A stretch of 64,000 nucleotides of DNA, from NCBI RefSeq assembly GCF_002869765.1, contig NZ_PNOR01000014.1, positions 1-64,000 on the forward strand, given 5' to 3'. A model generated the notes under the pieces. That model did not search any database and was not told the origin of the DNA. It saw nothing but the letters and a program-made list of their open reading frames with translations. Source of the stretch: Deinococcus planocerae. Its GTDB lineage: Bacteria; Deinococcota; Deinococci; Deinococcales; Deinococcaceae. The position numbers were made by a program, and so were the translations under genes. Positions 1-8,174 of the stretch are shown one piece after another (the first letter of the stretch is position 1; each line of letters begins with the position of its first letter).

Positions 1-126
1 GCTCTGGCACTGATGACGGTCATGCCAGACGTTCATTTGAACCGCCTGCTCCTGACGTTCAGCAGAAACTCGGAATTTCTCCGCCAGCACGGCTATTCAC
101 TGCGCTATGCGAGGTGCAACTCCTGA
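1..126 (+). mobile_element. possible 3' end of an insertion-sequence transposase (partial)
   Basis: The first frame is open from base 1 and ends in TGA at 124-126, giving about 41 residues that finish in YSLRYARCNS. The basic, aromatic tail reads like the C-terminus of a DDE transposase, though no catalytic residue lies inside the window. It stops just where phytoene-desaturase homology begins in another frame (about base 129). I infer the right end of an insertion sequence whose body lies upstream. It could instead be the tail of an unrelated gene; no terminal inverted repeat can be checked because the left end is not visible. Confidence 0.35.
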
Positions 127-629
127 GTACAATACATATTGGCGGAACATACGACCAGATTGCCCAGGCAGAGTGGGACACGTCCCAAGGCAGACATCCC
201 GAACGACCGTTTGTCCTAGCAGCGCAGCCCAGTCTGTTTGATGATAGTCGCGCCCCGAAGGGGCAGCACACGTTCTGGGCCTACTGCCATGTGCCTCATG
301 GTTCAACCCAGAATATGCAGCACCAAATTGAGGCGCAGATCGAACGCTTTGCACCCGGATTTCGGGACGTCATCCTCGCTCGCCGCGTAACGACATCCCA
401 GGACCTCATGAGTTTCAATCCAAATTTTGTGGGCGGAGATGTAAACGGCGGGCGCAACAATTTACTTCAATTGTTGCGCCGTCCCGTGTTGTCCACAACT
501 CCGTACCGGCTCCCCCTGAGAGGGTACTATCAGTGCTCTGCCGCGACACCACCAGGGGGAGGAATTCACGGCATGGGTGGGTATCATGCCGCACAGACAG
601 CTCTACGCGACCATTTTTCCCAACTCTAA
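114..629 (+). pseudogene. phytoene desaturase-family FAD oxidoreductase, C-terminal fragment
   Basis: About 167 residues match the C-terminal part of CrtI-like/COG1233 FAD-dependent oxidoreductases. Visible landmarks are HIGGTYDQ, the RAPKGQHTFWAY strand, AQIERFAPGFRD and the closing TPPGGGIHGMGGYHAA segment that packs against FAD. Intact relatives are about 500 residues long, so two thirds of the protein is missing, including the N-terminal Rossmann dinucleotide-binding motif. The GTG at 114 is only the first possible start in the frame; upstream codons in the same frame show no homology. An insertion-sequence junction near 126 probably caused the loss. Not expected to be functional. Confidence 0.75.
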
Positions 630-1157
630 CAGGATTTTGTCATTCGCCTGCGGGCTCATGGGGGCGCCTCCCTGGTCGTGTCAGGCTCGGCACACGCCGT
701 CCTGGCCGCTCCGTGGCCCCGAAGAGATGACAGCGGGCCTGCACTGGCTGCCGCCCGGGCTGGGGCACGCTCCCCTCATCGCGCACATCGCGAGCTGCAT
801 GGGCTGGAGGCTCGCCTCCCAACGCCTGCACGTCACCCAGTCCCCCGAGACCCCCAGGTCCCAAATGTGCTGGGGGCGGCGCTCTTCCTCCGCTCCTGAT
901 GACCAGGCCTTGATGGCAAAAAAGGACCGTCAACACGGGGGAGGGAGCCCTGCCCGGTAGTTGGGCTCGCGCTGGCAGGCTTGTTCCTAGGTGAGGGTAT
1001 GCGCGGGCGCGACCGTCACGCCCCTGCGCTTGACTGCGGTCCAACTGGGCATCCCTCTTCCCCCGTGTTCATGCCCTTCCCCTTATGGCTCCAGAGGCTC
1101 CGGGGCACGGCCCCAGGTGCGGCCTGGGCGCGTTTACGTCTGCTCCATACTGGCAGC
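630..1157. other. no recognisable gene
   Basis: Several overlapping frames stay open here because of high GC. None has a convincing start signal or a recognisable motif, and the frames contradict one another. The last part (981-1157) is in frame with the following restriction-modification gene but does not look like the conserved N-terminus of that family. Confidence 0.5.
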
Positions 1158-3929
1158 GTGCACCCTTCTGAATTCGCCGCCAAGTGGCGGGAGCTGGCCC
1201 CCAGGTTGAGTGAGCGCGCAACCTATCAGGAGCACTGGCGTGACGTGTGCGCCCTGCTGGGTGAGCCGACTCCCAGCAGCGACCTGACGGGGGACAACTA
1301 CGCCTTCGAGAAACACGTCAAGAAGGCAGGCACGGGGGAGACGGGCTTTGCCGACGTGTTCCTGCGCGACCACCTCGTCGCGGAGTACAAAGCACAGGGC
1401 CGGAGCTTGGGCAAGGCCCTCCAGCAGGCCCTCCTGTACGCCCGCGAGCTAGGTAACCCGCCCCTCCTGGTGGTCAGCGACCTCAGCACCATCGAGATCC
1501 ACACCAACTTCACCGCGAGCAGCCCCAGGACCATCCGCATCACCCTGGACGACATCGAGCGGGACGCGCCGGTCGGCGGGGACCTCACCGCGCTCTCCGC
1601 CCTGCACGCCCTGTTCCGCGATCCCGGCAAGCTGGACCCCCGCCAACTCCGCGAGCGCGTCACCCAGGATGCCACCGCCCGCATTGGGCAGGTCGCCCAG
1701 GCGCTCACCGCGCGAGGCACCTCGCAAGTTGATGCCGCGCACTTCCTGATGCGGCTGGTCTTTGCCATGTTCTCCGAGGACGTGGGCCTGCTGCCACGTG
1801 GGCTGCTGACCCGGGTCCTCAAGCGCGCCCGCGAGCACCCGGAGCGCAGCCAGGGGTACTTCCAGGAGCTGTTCACCGCCATGCGGCAAGGCGGGGAGTT
1901 CTGGGGAGAGGACGTGCGCCACTTCAACGGCGGGCTGTTCGACAGCGGCTTTGCCCTCCCCATCACCCGTGAGGACGCCGATGCCCTGCTGGCCGCCTCC
2001 ACCCTGGACTGGGCGCAGGTGGAGCCCGCCATCTTTGGCACCCTGTTTGAGAACAGCCTGGACGCGGTCACGCGCAGCAAGCGGGGCGCGCACTACACCG
2101 CCGTCCGGGACATCGTGCGGGTGACGGACCCGGTGATCATGCAGCCCCTCCGGCGGGAGTGGGAAGCCGTGAAGGCGCAGGCGGAGGCCCTGAGCAAGAA
2201 ACTCGGGGGCAAGCAGGCCGCCCTGGAGGTGGTGCAAGCCTTCCACGCCCGGCTGGGGCGCGTGACGGTGCTCGACCCGGCCTGCGGCAGCGGCAACTTC
2301 CTGGTCGTGGCCCTGGGGCAGCTCCTGGACCTGGAGCAGGAAGTCCGCTCGTTGGGGTGGGAGCTGGGCGCGGGACCCTTTGCCATGCCCCCGCAGGTCC
2401 ACCCCCGGCAGCTCCAGGGCATCGAGGTGGAAGCCTTCGCGCACGAGCTGGCCAGCGTGTCCGTGTGGATCGCCTTCTTTCAGTGGAAGGCTGCCCACGG
2501 CGGGGAGTGGGAGACGCCCGTGCTCCAGCGGCTGGACAACATCCGGCACGGCGACGCCCTGCTGAACCTGGACGGCACCAAAGCCCCCTGGCCGGACGCC
2601 GAGTTCATCATCGGCAACCCCCCTTTCCTGGGGGGCAAGCTGTTGCGGACCAACCTGGGGGATGAGTACGTCGACCGCCTGTTCCGGGCCTACAGCGGGG
2701 AGGTGGCGCGGGAATCCGATCTCGTCTGCTACTGGTTTGAGCGGGCGCGGCAGGCGCTTCACGGCGGCGTGACCCGCCGGGTGGGCCTCGTCACCACCAA
2801 CAGCATCCGGGGCGGGGCCAACCGCCAGGTGCTCGGGCGGATTCAGGAGACGGGGGCGCTGTTCAACGCCTGGAACGATGAGCCCTGGCTGCAAGACGGG
2901 GCCGCTGTCCGCGTGAGCCTCGTGTGCTTCGACGGCGGGGAGGAGACGGTCAGGGCGCTGAACGGCCAGCCGGTCGCCCACATCAACCCGGACCTCACGG
3001 CGTCCACGGACGTGACCGCCGCCCAGCCTCTGCCGGAGAACGCGGGGCTGTCCTTCATGGGCACCACCAAGGGGGGACCCTTCGACATTCCCGGCGACGT
3101 GGCGCGGCGCTGGCTGGCCCTGCCCAACCCGGACGGGGTGAACAACGCGGACGTGGTGAAGCCGTGGGTGAACGGCCTGGACCTGACCCGCCGCCCCCGT
3201 AACATGTGGGTGGTGGACTTCGGGCTGATGCCGGAGGCCCAGGCCAGTCAGTACTTCGCCCCCTTCGAGTACGTCCGGGAGCACGTCCTCCCCGCGCGCC
3301 AGGACAACAAGCGGGAGAGCTATCGCAGGCTGTGGTGGCTCCACGCGGAGCCGCGCCCAGCCATGCGGCAGGCGTTCACGGGCCTCTCCCGCTACATCGG
3401 CACCCCGCGTGTGGCCAAGCACCGCCTATTTGTCTGGCTCCCGGTGGAGACGGTGCCGGATAGCCAGGTGATCGTCTTTGCCCGCGACGACGACTTCACC
3501 TTTGGTGTGCTGCACTCCCGCGCGCATGAGGTCTGGTCCCTGCGGCAGGGGACGGCCCTGGGGGTGGGGAACGATCCCCGCTACACGCCCTCCACCTGTT
3601 TTGAAACCTTCCCTTTCCCGGCCCCCACGGCGGAGCAGCAGGCCGAGGTGGAGAAGTGGGCGCGCTACGTGGTGCAGATGCGGGAGCACCTGCTGGCCCA
3701 GGACGGCAGGGCCACGCTCACGAGCCTCTACAACGCGGTGGCGGAGCTGCGCCGCACCCCAGACACCACCCACCCCGCCCACAGCCTCCTGACCGCCCAC
3801 AACCACCTCGACGCGGCGGTGGCCGCCGCGTCGAGGTGGTTGTGGCCGCTGGAGGAGGACGAGGTGCTCGCGCGCCTGCTGGCGCTCAATGAGGAGCGGG
3901 TCAAGCCCCGGGAGGTGGTGACGGCGTGA
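1158..3929 (+). CDS. MmeI-like (type IIG/IIL) restriction-modification enzyme
   Basis: A single-chain nuclease plus adenine methyltransferase of about 923 residues. The N-terminal domain begins in the family's usual way (EFAAKWRELAP) and carries a PD-(D/E)XK-type nuclease signature, an Asp (ADVFL) followed by EYKAQG. A helical spacer follows, then SAM-binding motif I DPACGSGNF (about residue 373) and catalytic motif IV NPPF (about 490). The rest would be the target-recognition and C-terminal regions. The frame is open from TTG 981, but GTG 1158 was chosen because homology starts there; CATACT, 6 nt upstream, is only a poor -10. The stop overlaps the next start (ATGA). In this family one protein both cuts DNA and methylates one strand for protection. 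Whether both activities survive cannot be judged from sequence alone. Confidence 0.85.
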   Translation: MHPSEFAAKWRELAPRLSERATYQEHWRDVCALLGEPTPSSDLTGDNYAFEKHVKKAGTGETGFADVFLRDHLVAEYKAQGRSLGKALQQALLYARELGNPPLLVVSDLSTIEIHTNFTASSPRTIRITLDDIERDAPVGGDLTALSALHALFRDPGKLDPRQLRERVTQDATARIGQVAQALTARGTSQVDAAHFLMRLVFAMFSEDVGLLPRGLLTRVLKRAREHPERSQGYFQELFTAMRQGGEFWGEDVRHFNGGLFDSGFALPITREDADALLAASTLDWAQVEPAIFGTLFENSLDAVTRSKRGAHYTAVRDIVRVTDPVIMQPLRREWEAVKAQAEALSKKLGGKQAALEVVQAFHARLGRVTVLDPACGSGNFLVVALGQLLDLEQEVRSLGWELGAGPFAMPPQVHPRQLQGIEVEAFAHELASVSVWIAFFQWKAAHGGEWETPVLQRLDNIRHGDALLNLDGTKAPWPDAEFIIGNPPFLGGKLLRTNLGDEYVDRLFRAYSGEVARESDLVCYWFERARQALHGGVTRRVGLVTTNSIRGGANRQVLGRIQETGALFNAWNDEPWLQDGAAVRVSLVCFDGGEETVRALNGQPVAHINPDLTASTDVTAAQPLPENAGLSFMGTTKGGPFDIPGDVARRWLALPNPDGVNNADVVKPWVNGLDLTRRPRNMWVVDFGLMPEAQASQYFAPFEYVREHVLPARQDNKRESYRRLWWLHAEPRPAMRQAFTGLSRYIGTPRVAKHRLFVWLPVETVPDSQVIVFARDDDFTFGVLHSRAHEVWSLRQGTALGVGNDPRYTPSTCFETFPFPAPTAEQQAEVEKWARYVVQMREHLLAQDGRATLTSLYNAVAELRRTPDTTHPAHSLLTAHNHLDAAVAAASRWLWPLEEDEVLARLLALNEERVKPREVVTA

Positions 3930-4330
3930 AGGCGCAAGACCTCCGGTTGATCATCGCCACCCTTCCTACCCGGCAGCCCATTACCGACGAGTTTGAGGGC
4001 CGCCACCCTCTCCGGCAGCGGCCCTGGTACTCCTCGCAGAAGCAGCACCTCATTGGCTGGTTGGGGGAATACGGCACTGCCGGGGCCTACAACCGTCAGA
4101 AGCCCGGCCAGGACGCCCAGCACTTCTACACCCACTTTCAGTGCGCTCCCGGCTTGCTGTGGCTGGCGGAGGCGTTAGGGGAGCAGCAAGACAAACTTCG
4201 TGCTGCTGTTGCGGCTATTGAGGCGGCGGGGACCAAGAGCGCGGCCCAGTGCGGTGCGTTCCGCCGGATCATCCCCTGGGCACGCATTGAGGAGCTGCTG
4301 GCCCAGAGGACTTCACCGCCCGGAGTTTGA
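3926..4330 (+). CDS. hypothetical protein coupled to the MmeI-like gene
   Basis: 134 residues, rich in aromatic residues, with stretches such as QRPWYSSQKQHL and FQCAPGLLWLAEALGE; no signal peptide or membrane segment. Its ATG overlaps the stop of the restriction-modification gene by 4 bp (ATGA), so translation is probably coupled. I do not recognise a domain. The coupling suggests an accessory or regulatory role for the restriction enzyme, or simply an associated gene. Confidence 0.7.
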   Translation: MKAQDLRLIIATLPTRQPITDEFEGRHPLRQRPWYSSQKQHLIGWLGEYGTAGAYNRQKPGQDAQHFYTHFQCAPGLLWLAEALGEQQDKLRAAVAAIEAAGTKSAAQCGAFRRIIPWARIEELLAQRTSPPGV

Positions 4331-4419
4331 TGAAGCAAAGTTGGAGCTGACGGCTGGGCAAGGCGTTTTGCCCCTCTTCCTGCCCCATTCAACGTATGCG
4401 GAGGTCGGGTACACGGAGG

Positions 4420-4752
4420 GCTATTACAACCTCGGCCGCTTGGTGGTGGGCTGCACCCGGACGTGCTGCAATTCGACACGGAAGACAACAACTTGGTGGA
4501 GAACGTGCGCGACCTCCGTGAGGAGGTTGAGCTGGCGGCCATGTGCGACGGCAAGAAGTTCTGCATCCACGACGAGGCGTACATCATGAGCCGCGCGCCT
4601 TCAACGCCCTGCGCAAGATGCGGGGAAAGCGGCTGCGGGAGAAACCGCCCAGTCACGTCTGCTTCATCCTGGTGACGACCGAGCCGGAAAAGATCATCCC
4701 CTCCATCCTCGTGCACCACCAGCACTTCTACTTCCCGTGCTGGACGCTCTGA
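4420..4752 (+). pseudogene. dnaX: DNA polymerase III gamma/tau (dnaX) central fragment, frameshifted
   Basis: Two adjacent frames reconstruct the sensor part of a clamp-loader ATPase. The first gives HPDVLQFDTEDNNLVENVRDLREEV-like sequence ending in a Walker B variant (CIHDEAYIMS; DEAH is typical). After a shift near 4598 the second frame gives AFNALRKM and FILVTTEPEKIIPSIL, the sensor-1 region. Weak similarity may reach back to about 4420. The P-loop and everything after the sensor are missing or unrecognisable. The replicon must have an intact dnaX elsewhere; this is a decayed duplicate or transferred piece. Confidence 0.75.
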
Positions 4753-5265
4753 GGACCGTTAGGCAAAGGTGGAGAACGTGGGCTACACGACCACCGTCCA
4801 CTTCTTGAAAGGGCAATGCACCTTTGAGCACGCGCATGGGCGGCCCCAGATCAGACTTCTGCCTGATCGCCTGGGTTCCAGGAGCGAGTCCGTCCAGCAC
4901 GAGGAAACTTAGGCGCACCCCGCACGGTCGTGGCCGCTCACACTCTGACGGTGGCTTGCGCCTGCCTCACCGCGCGCCCTGAGCCCCCCCCGTACAATGA
5001 GTTCAGGTGCAGGAGGCGGCGTGAGCGCCGACCCTCTACCCCCTAGGCGACGGCCTCGGGAACGTCACTCTCATGCGGCACGAGGACCGCGACAAGATCG
5101 ACAGGTATGAAAAAAGGCGACCAAGATTCCTAGGCCCAGGTCGCCCCATGCGTCTACAACAGTCTTTTCGCACACGCACTCCCTGCCAGGAGTGCAGCCC
5201 ATGACTGCTGCTGTCTGAGTTTACCCCTCTTGCACCCCCTCAGACAGCGGCCCGGAGAACCCTAG
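4753..5265. other. intergenic, no recognisable gene
   Basis: Only short frames without start signals. It contains a minus-strand terminator-like hairpin (5110-5145) and a small perfect 7-bp hairpin at 5176-5195 (GCACTCC, loop CTGCCA, GGAGTGC). Together with the dnaX fossil this looks like debris. Confidence 0.5.
5110..5145 (-). terminator. intrinsic terminator-like hairpin (minus strand)
   Basis: On the minus strand GGCGACC (145-139) pairs with GGTCGCC (122-116) across a 16-nt loop, followed by six T residues (complement of the A run at 5110-5115). No clear minus-strand gene lies immediately upstream, so it may be an orphan left by deletion. Confidence 0.5.
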
Positions 5266-5451
5266 ATGAACAACCCCTCCGTGCTGGCCTACTGCGCGCT
5301 GGTCGCGTTCGCCCTCTTCCTGATGGCCCTGGGGGCGGACCTCCCCTTCAAAGACCTCCTCAAGACCATCGACGCCAACGGCAAGGACGCCGCCATGCTG
5401 GCAGCCCTGGCCCTGGTCCTGGGGTTCCTGCTGACCCTGTTCAAGAAGTAG
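5266..5451 (+). CDS. small two-helix membrane protein
   Basis: 61 residues with two hydrophobic segments: about residues 7-23 (around YCALVAFALFLMALG) and 44-59 (AAMLAALALVLGFLL). A short charged linker containing KDLLKTIDANGKD separates them. GGAG lies 9 nt before the ATG and a strong hairpin follows at 5508. Function unknown. Size and layout would suit a small membrane peptide, but no toxin or holin family is recognised. Confidence 0.55.
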   Translation: MNNPSVLAYCALVAFALFLMALGADLPFKDLLKTIDANGKDAAMLAALALVLGFLLTLFKK

Positions 5452-5507
5452 CTCCAAGGCGTTCACGACCTCACCGCAGGGGCAGGCAGGCTGCTGGTGG
5501 GGAACAC

Positions 5508-5543
5508 AAAAAAGAGGGCGGCCCTTGGTGGCCGCTCCTCTTT
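5508..5543. terminator. bidirectional terminator hairpin
   Basis: AAAGAGG-GCGGCC and GGCCGC-TCCTCTTT pair almost fully around the CTTGGT loop, with A-rich and T-rich flanks on either side. It lies between the + strand membrane-protein gene and the convergent minus-strand DUF5615/DUF433 pair, so it can end both transcripts. Confidence 0.75.
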
Positions 5544-5702
5544 GATGTTGGGCAATATAGCGCGGGATGCAGTCTGGGTCAACGATATGCACCTTTCCGC
5601 CCTGGCTGTCCAGCCCACTCACCCTCAAGTCAACGCCTCTATACGGTCGAGGTAGACCTGGATCAGGCGGTATTGGGGCAGCAGGGCCTCCACGCGCGGC
5701 CA

Positions 5703-5930
5703 CTACGCCTCCAGAAACTCCCGCATGGGCCGGGCGCGCAGGTTCCCGCAGTGCAAGCGCACCAGCCACGGCGGAGGCGCGTCCAGGGCCAGCATCCGGT
5801 CGATGAAGTCCGCGTCCTTGGTGACGATCACCAGGGCGTGCTCGGTGGCGTAGGTCCACAGCTCCAGGTCGGTGGGTTTTTCCCCAGCTCCTTCAGCAGG
5901 TAGCCGCCGGGCTTCAAGCCGTCTTCTCAA
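5703..5930 (-). pseudogene. DUF5615 PIN-like toxin, N-terminally truncated/frameshifted
   Basis: From about residue 18 the product matches Mut7-C/DUF5615 PIN-like toxins: EKPTDLELWTYATEHALVIVTKDADF, then LVRLHCGNL. The family normally runs to about 110-115 residues and starts with an acidic MKFLLDENLP-like strand holding the first catalytic Asp. Here that strand is absent and only TTG at 5930 is available. The neighbouring frame reads GYLLKELG just before the A5 run at the junction, so a single-base slip is likely. It overlaps the antitoxin gene, as in intact DUF433/DUF5615 pairs. Probably inactive. Confidence 0.65.
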
Positions 5931-6138
5931 CGGTGAACTGATGGGCCAGCAGCCGGGAGGAGAAGGCGAGGCACGCCAGCACGTCCTCCCGCGTCAGGGT
6001 CGGGTATTCGTCCAGCACGTCCTCGATGCTGTCCCCGGCGGCGAGGAACTCGATGACCGTCTGCGCCGTGATGCGGGTGCCCTTCACGGTGGGCCTGCCG
6101 TTGCAGATGGCCGGGTCGATGACGATCCGCTCGTTCAT
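5914..6138 (-). CDS. DUF433 family antitoxin
   Basis: 74 residues with the DUF433 hallmark IDPAICNGRPTVKGTRITAQTVIEFLAAG followed by the DVLDEYPTLTREDVLACL helices, a winged-helix-like DNA-binding fold. DUF433 proteins usually sit directly before DUF5615/PIN-like toxins and act as antitoxins and autorepressors. Here the partner downstream is damaged, leaving an orphan antitoxin. No ribosome binding site is visible. TAGCCT lies 6 nt before the ATG, suggesting a leaderless transcript. Confidence 0.85.
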   Translation of the reverse strand: MNERIVIDPAICNGRPTVKGTRITAQTVIEFLAAGDSIEDVLDEYPTLTREDVLACLAFSSRLLAHQFTVEKTA

Positions 6139-6144
6139 GGCCTC

Positions 6145-6150
6145 AGGCTA
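6145..6150 (-). promoter_or_regulatory. leaderless -10 element for the DUF433 gene
   Basis: TAGCCT on the minus strand, 6 nt before the ATG at 6138, fits the TANNNT -10 used by leaderless Deinococcus genes. No -35 box is obvious. Confidence 0.5.
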
Positions 6151-6209
6151 CGACCTGAAGGGCCGACAGGAGGGCCGCAAATGCGGCAGCGCGGTTCCTC
6201 CCGGGCACT

Positions 6210-6215
6210 TACCCT
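6210..6215 (+). promoter_or_regulatory. leaderless -10 element for the nuclease gene
   Basis: TACCCT, 6 nt before the ATG at 6222; no Shine-Dalgarno sequence is present. Confidence 0.5.
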
Positions 6216-6221
6216 GCCTCC

Positions 6222-6884
6222 ATGCGTCCCCTGCCCTTCCTGGCCCTCCTGTGGGCCTCCGTCGCTGCCGCCGAGGTGCCCGCCAGCATCACAGGCGTCC
6301 CGACCATCACGGACGGCGACACCCTGCAAATCCGGGGCACCAAGATCAGGCTCCACGGCGTCGACGCCCCGGAGTCCTCCCAGACCTACCTGCGCGCCGG
6401 GAAGGTCTACGGCTGTGGCCGCGAGGCCGCCTTCGCCCTGGCGGACCTCGTGCGGGGCAAGAACGTCACCTGCACCCGCCAGGACGTGGACCGCTACGGG
6501 CGCATGGTCGCGGTCTGCACGGTGGGCTGCGTGGAGGTCAACCGCTGGCTGGTGCAACAGGGGCACGCCCTGCCCTCCCTGCAATACGGCGGGGCGATCT
6601 ACCGGGACGCGGAGGCCACCGCCAGGGCGGCCAAAAGGGGCCTCTACGCGGAGAGTTTCCAGAACCCCTGGGACTATAGGCGCAATCCGCAGAACCCGGT
6701 CACGGCGGGCACCCCCAGGGCGGCCTCGCCTGCCCCGGCGGCCACTCCGTCGAGCAGCGCGGGCGGCGTGTACTACCGCAACTGCGCGGCGGCCAGGGCG
6801 GCGGGCGCGGCCCCCGTGCGGGCGGGGCAGCCGGGGTACGGCACCCACCTGGACCGGGACCGCGACGGCGTGGGGTGTGAGTGA
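6222..6884 (+). CDS. secreted thermonuclease-like nuclease with excalibur domain
   Basis: 220 residues. A short signal peptide (RPLPFLALLWASVAAA) is followed by a staphylococcal-nuclease OB-fold domain (about residues 25-155). The metal and catalytic elements are visible: ITDGDTLQI, RLHGVDAPES (Arg and Glu), and DRYGRMVA (second Arg). After a Ala/Pro-rich linker, the C-terminus is an excalibur calcium-binding motif with YYRNCAAARAAG and the acidic DRDRDGVGCE end. Predicted role: exported Ca2+-dependent cleavage of DNA or RNA, for nutrient use or defence. A small frame overlaps its stop codon. Confidence 0.9.
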   Translation: MRPLPFLALLWASVAAAEVPASITGVPTITDGDTLQIRGTKIRLHGVDAPESSQTYLRAGKVYGCGREAAFALADLVRGKNVTCTRQDVDRYGRMVAVCTVGCVEVNRWLVQQGHALPSLQYGGAIYRDAEATARAAKRGLYAESFQNPWDYRRNPQNPVTAGTPRAASPAPAATPSSSAGGVYYRNCAAARAAGAAPVRAGQPGYGTHLDRDRDGVGCE

Positions 6885-7039
6885 TTGAGCACGAGGGGCA
6901 CGCGGCGGCCAACGAGGAGCAGGTCAGGCTCCTGCGGGAGGCCCTGGCGCAGACAGCAACCCCAGCGTTGCGGGAGGAGGCGGTCCCCCTGGACGCTCTG
7001 CCGCGTGGGACAGAGCCGGACTCGCCCGGCCTGGAGTGA
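6881..7039 (+). CDS. small acidic hypothetical ORF overlapping the nuclease stop
   Basis: GTG at 6881 overlaps the nuclease TGA and opens a 52-residue frame (MIEHEGHAAANEEQVRLLRE...), mostly helical and Ala/Glu-rich, with high GC at third positions. The overlap and codon bias suggest a real coupled gene. There is no homology I recognise and no other support. Confidence 0.35.
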   Translation: MIEHEGHAAANEEQVRLLREALAQTATPALREEAVPLDALPRGTEPDSPGLE

Positions 7040-7223
7040 ACCCGCAGGAGCAAATGGCGGTCTTCGCAAGTTGCCCTCCTCCCTGCTCAAGGGTTTTGCC
7101 GTCCTGCACACGCCATCACGCCTATCCCATCCCGACCGCCTCAGGGCTAAATTGCGAAAATCGCCATTGGGGGGCGGGTGACGCCCGGAAGACGCGTGTG
7201 GGCTGCGGCCCTAGGAGAGAAAC

Positions 7224-7691
7224 ATGGCTCAGACGTACCTATGCGTGGTGGAGCAGGGAGATGAGGGCTCAAGCTGGGGTGCCTACGCCCTAGACCTGCC
7301 CGTGAGCGCTACGGGGGCGAGCCGCGACAAGGTCGTCCGGCTGCTCCGGGAAAGGCTGGCACTACACATCGACTGGCTCCGGGCGGACGGGGAGGAGGTG
7401 CCCCCGCCCACCACCACGGAGGCGCAGCACCGCGCCGAGTTGGAAGCCGACGAGGCCCCGGAGATCAGCGACCTCAGCCGCACCGAGTTTCTGCTCCTGG
7501 AGCCAGTTTCCTTCCACGCGGCAGTGATGGTCCTGGAGCGGTTGCGCTGGAAGGCGGGGCTGAGCCAGCGGCAGGTGGCGGAGCGCCTGCTCAACCCGTT
7601 CAAGCTCGATCAGGACCGCGCCCGCCTGCGCGCCGTCGCGGCGGCCCTGGGCCAGGAGCCGGGGAGCGAGCCGGTCGACCGCCCCGCCTGA
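7224..7691 (+). CDS. HicB-like antitoxin with C-terminal helix-turn-helix
   Basis: 155 residues. The N-terminal 65 or so have the HicB partial RNase-H-like fold (TYLCVVEQGDEGSSWGAYALDL, then DKVVRLLRERLALHIDWLRADGEEVPPP). A linker leads to an HTH-like segment (LRWKAGLSQRQVAERLLNP...LRAVAAALG). HicB neutralises the RNase HicA and represses the operon. No HicA-sized gene with a dsRBD-like fold is next to it, so this is an orphan. AGGAGAG sits at a good distance before the ATG. Confidence 0.75.
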   Translation: MAQTYLCVVEQGDEGSSWGAYALDLPVSATGASRDKVVRLLRERLALHIDWLRADGEEVPPPTTTEAQHRAELEADEAPEISDLSRTEFLLLEPVSFHAAVMVLERLRWKAGLSQRQVAERLLNPFKLDQDRARLRAVAAALGQEPGSEPVDRPA

Positions 7692-7737
7692 AGGGGCACC
7701 CCTTGCCTACCGGACCTGCCCCCACCCTGGAGGAGCC

Positions 7738-8163
7738 ATGACCGCACCCACTGTCGATCCTGAAGCCCTGTTCCTGGCCTGGAAGGCTGCCTCCGTCCAC
7801 GCGGGCGGCCCGCTTGCCAGATACATTGAGACAGAGGGGCAGCACGCAGCAGCGTTGGACCTCCCGGAGGCGGTGTGGGAGGCCAAGGCCCGCAGCCCGG
7901 AGCTGGGGAGCCTGCTGGGCCTGCTCGCCGGGCACATCGCCGCCTACGAGGAGCGGGCCTTCCCTATGCCCGCCTCTCCCCCACACCGCCTGCTCGCCTT
8001 CCTGATGGAGCAGCAGGGCGTGACGGTGGCCGCCCTCGCGCAGGCCACGGGCATCGGGCAGGAGGAGCTGGACGACCTGCTTTCCGGTCAGCAGGACTTG
8101 ACGCGGAGGCAGATGCACACGCTGGCCCAGGCCCTCCACGTCAGCCCGCAAGTCTTGCTCTGA
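7738..8163 (+). CDS. HigA-like XRE antitoxin
   Basis: 141 residues. The C-terminal 60 form a lambda-repressor-like HTH (HRLLAFLMEQQGVTVAALAQATGIGQEELDDLLSGQQDLTRRQMHTLAQAL), as in the COG5499 HigA group. The N-terminal 80 are helical. GGAGGAG lies just before the ATG. No HigB (RelE-like) toxin is adjacent; the preceding gene is another orphan antitoxin. It may act purely as a regulator or protect against a toxin encoded elsewhere. Confidence 0.7.
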   Translation: MTAPTVDPEALFLAWKAASVHAGGPLARYIETEGQHAAALDLPEAVWEAKARSPELGSLLGLLAGHIAAYEERAFPMPASPPHRLLAFLMEQQGVTVAALAQATGIGQEELDDLLSGQQDLTRRQMHTLAQALHVSPQVLL

Positions 8164-8174
8164 GGTCGGGGCGG

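Noticed and set aside
577..960. A 127-codon + strand frame between the desaturase remnant and the restriction gene
   Set aside because: No ribosome binding site, no homology, and its first part overlaps the desaturase end in another frame.
1449..3422. A 657-codon open frame on the minus strand opposite the MmeI-like gene
   Set aside because: It is the GC-driven mirror of a well-supported gene; its product is Pro/Arg/His/Gly-rich with no domain.
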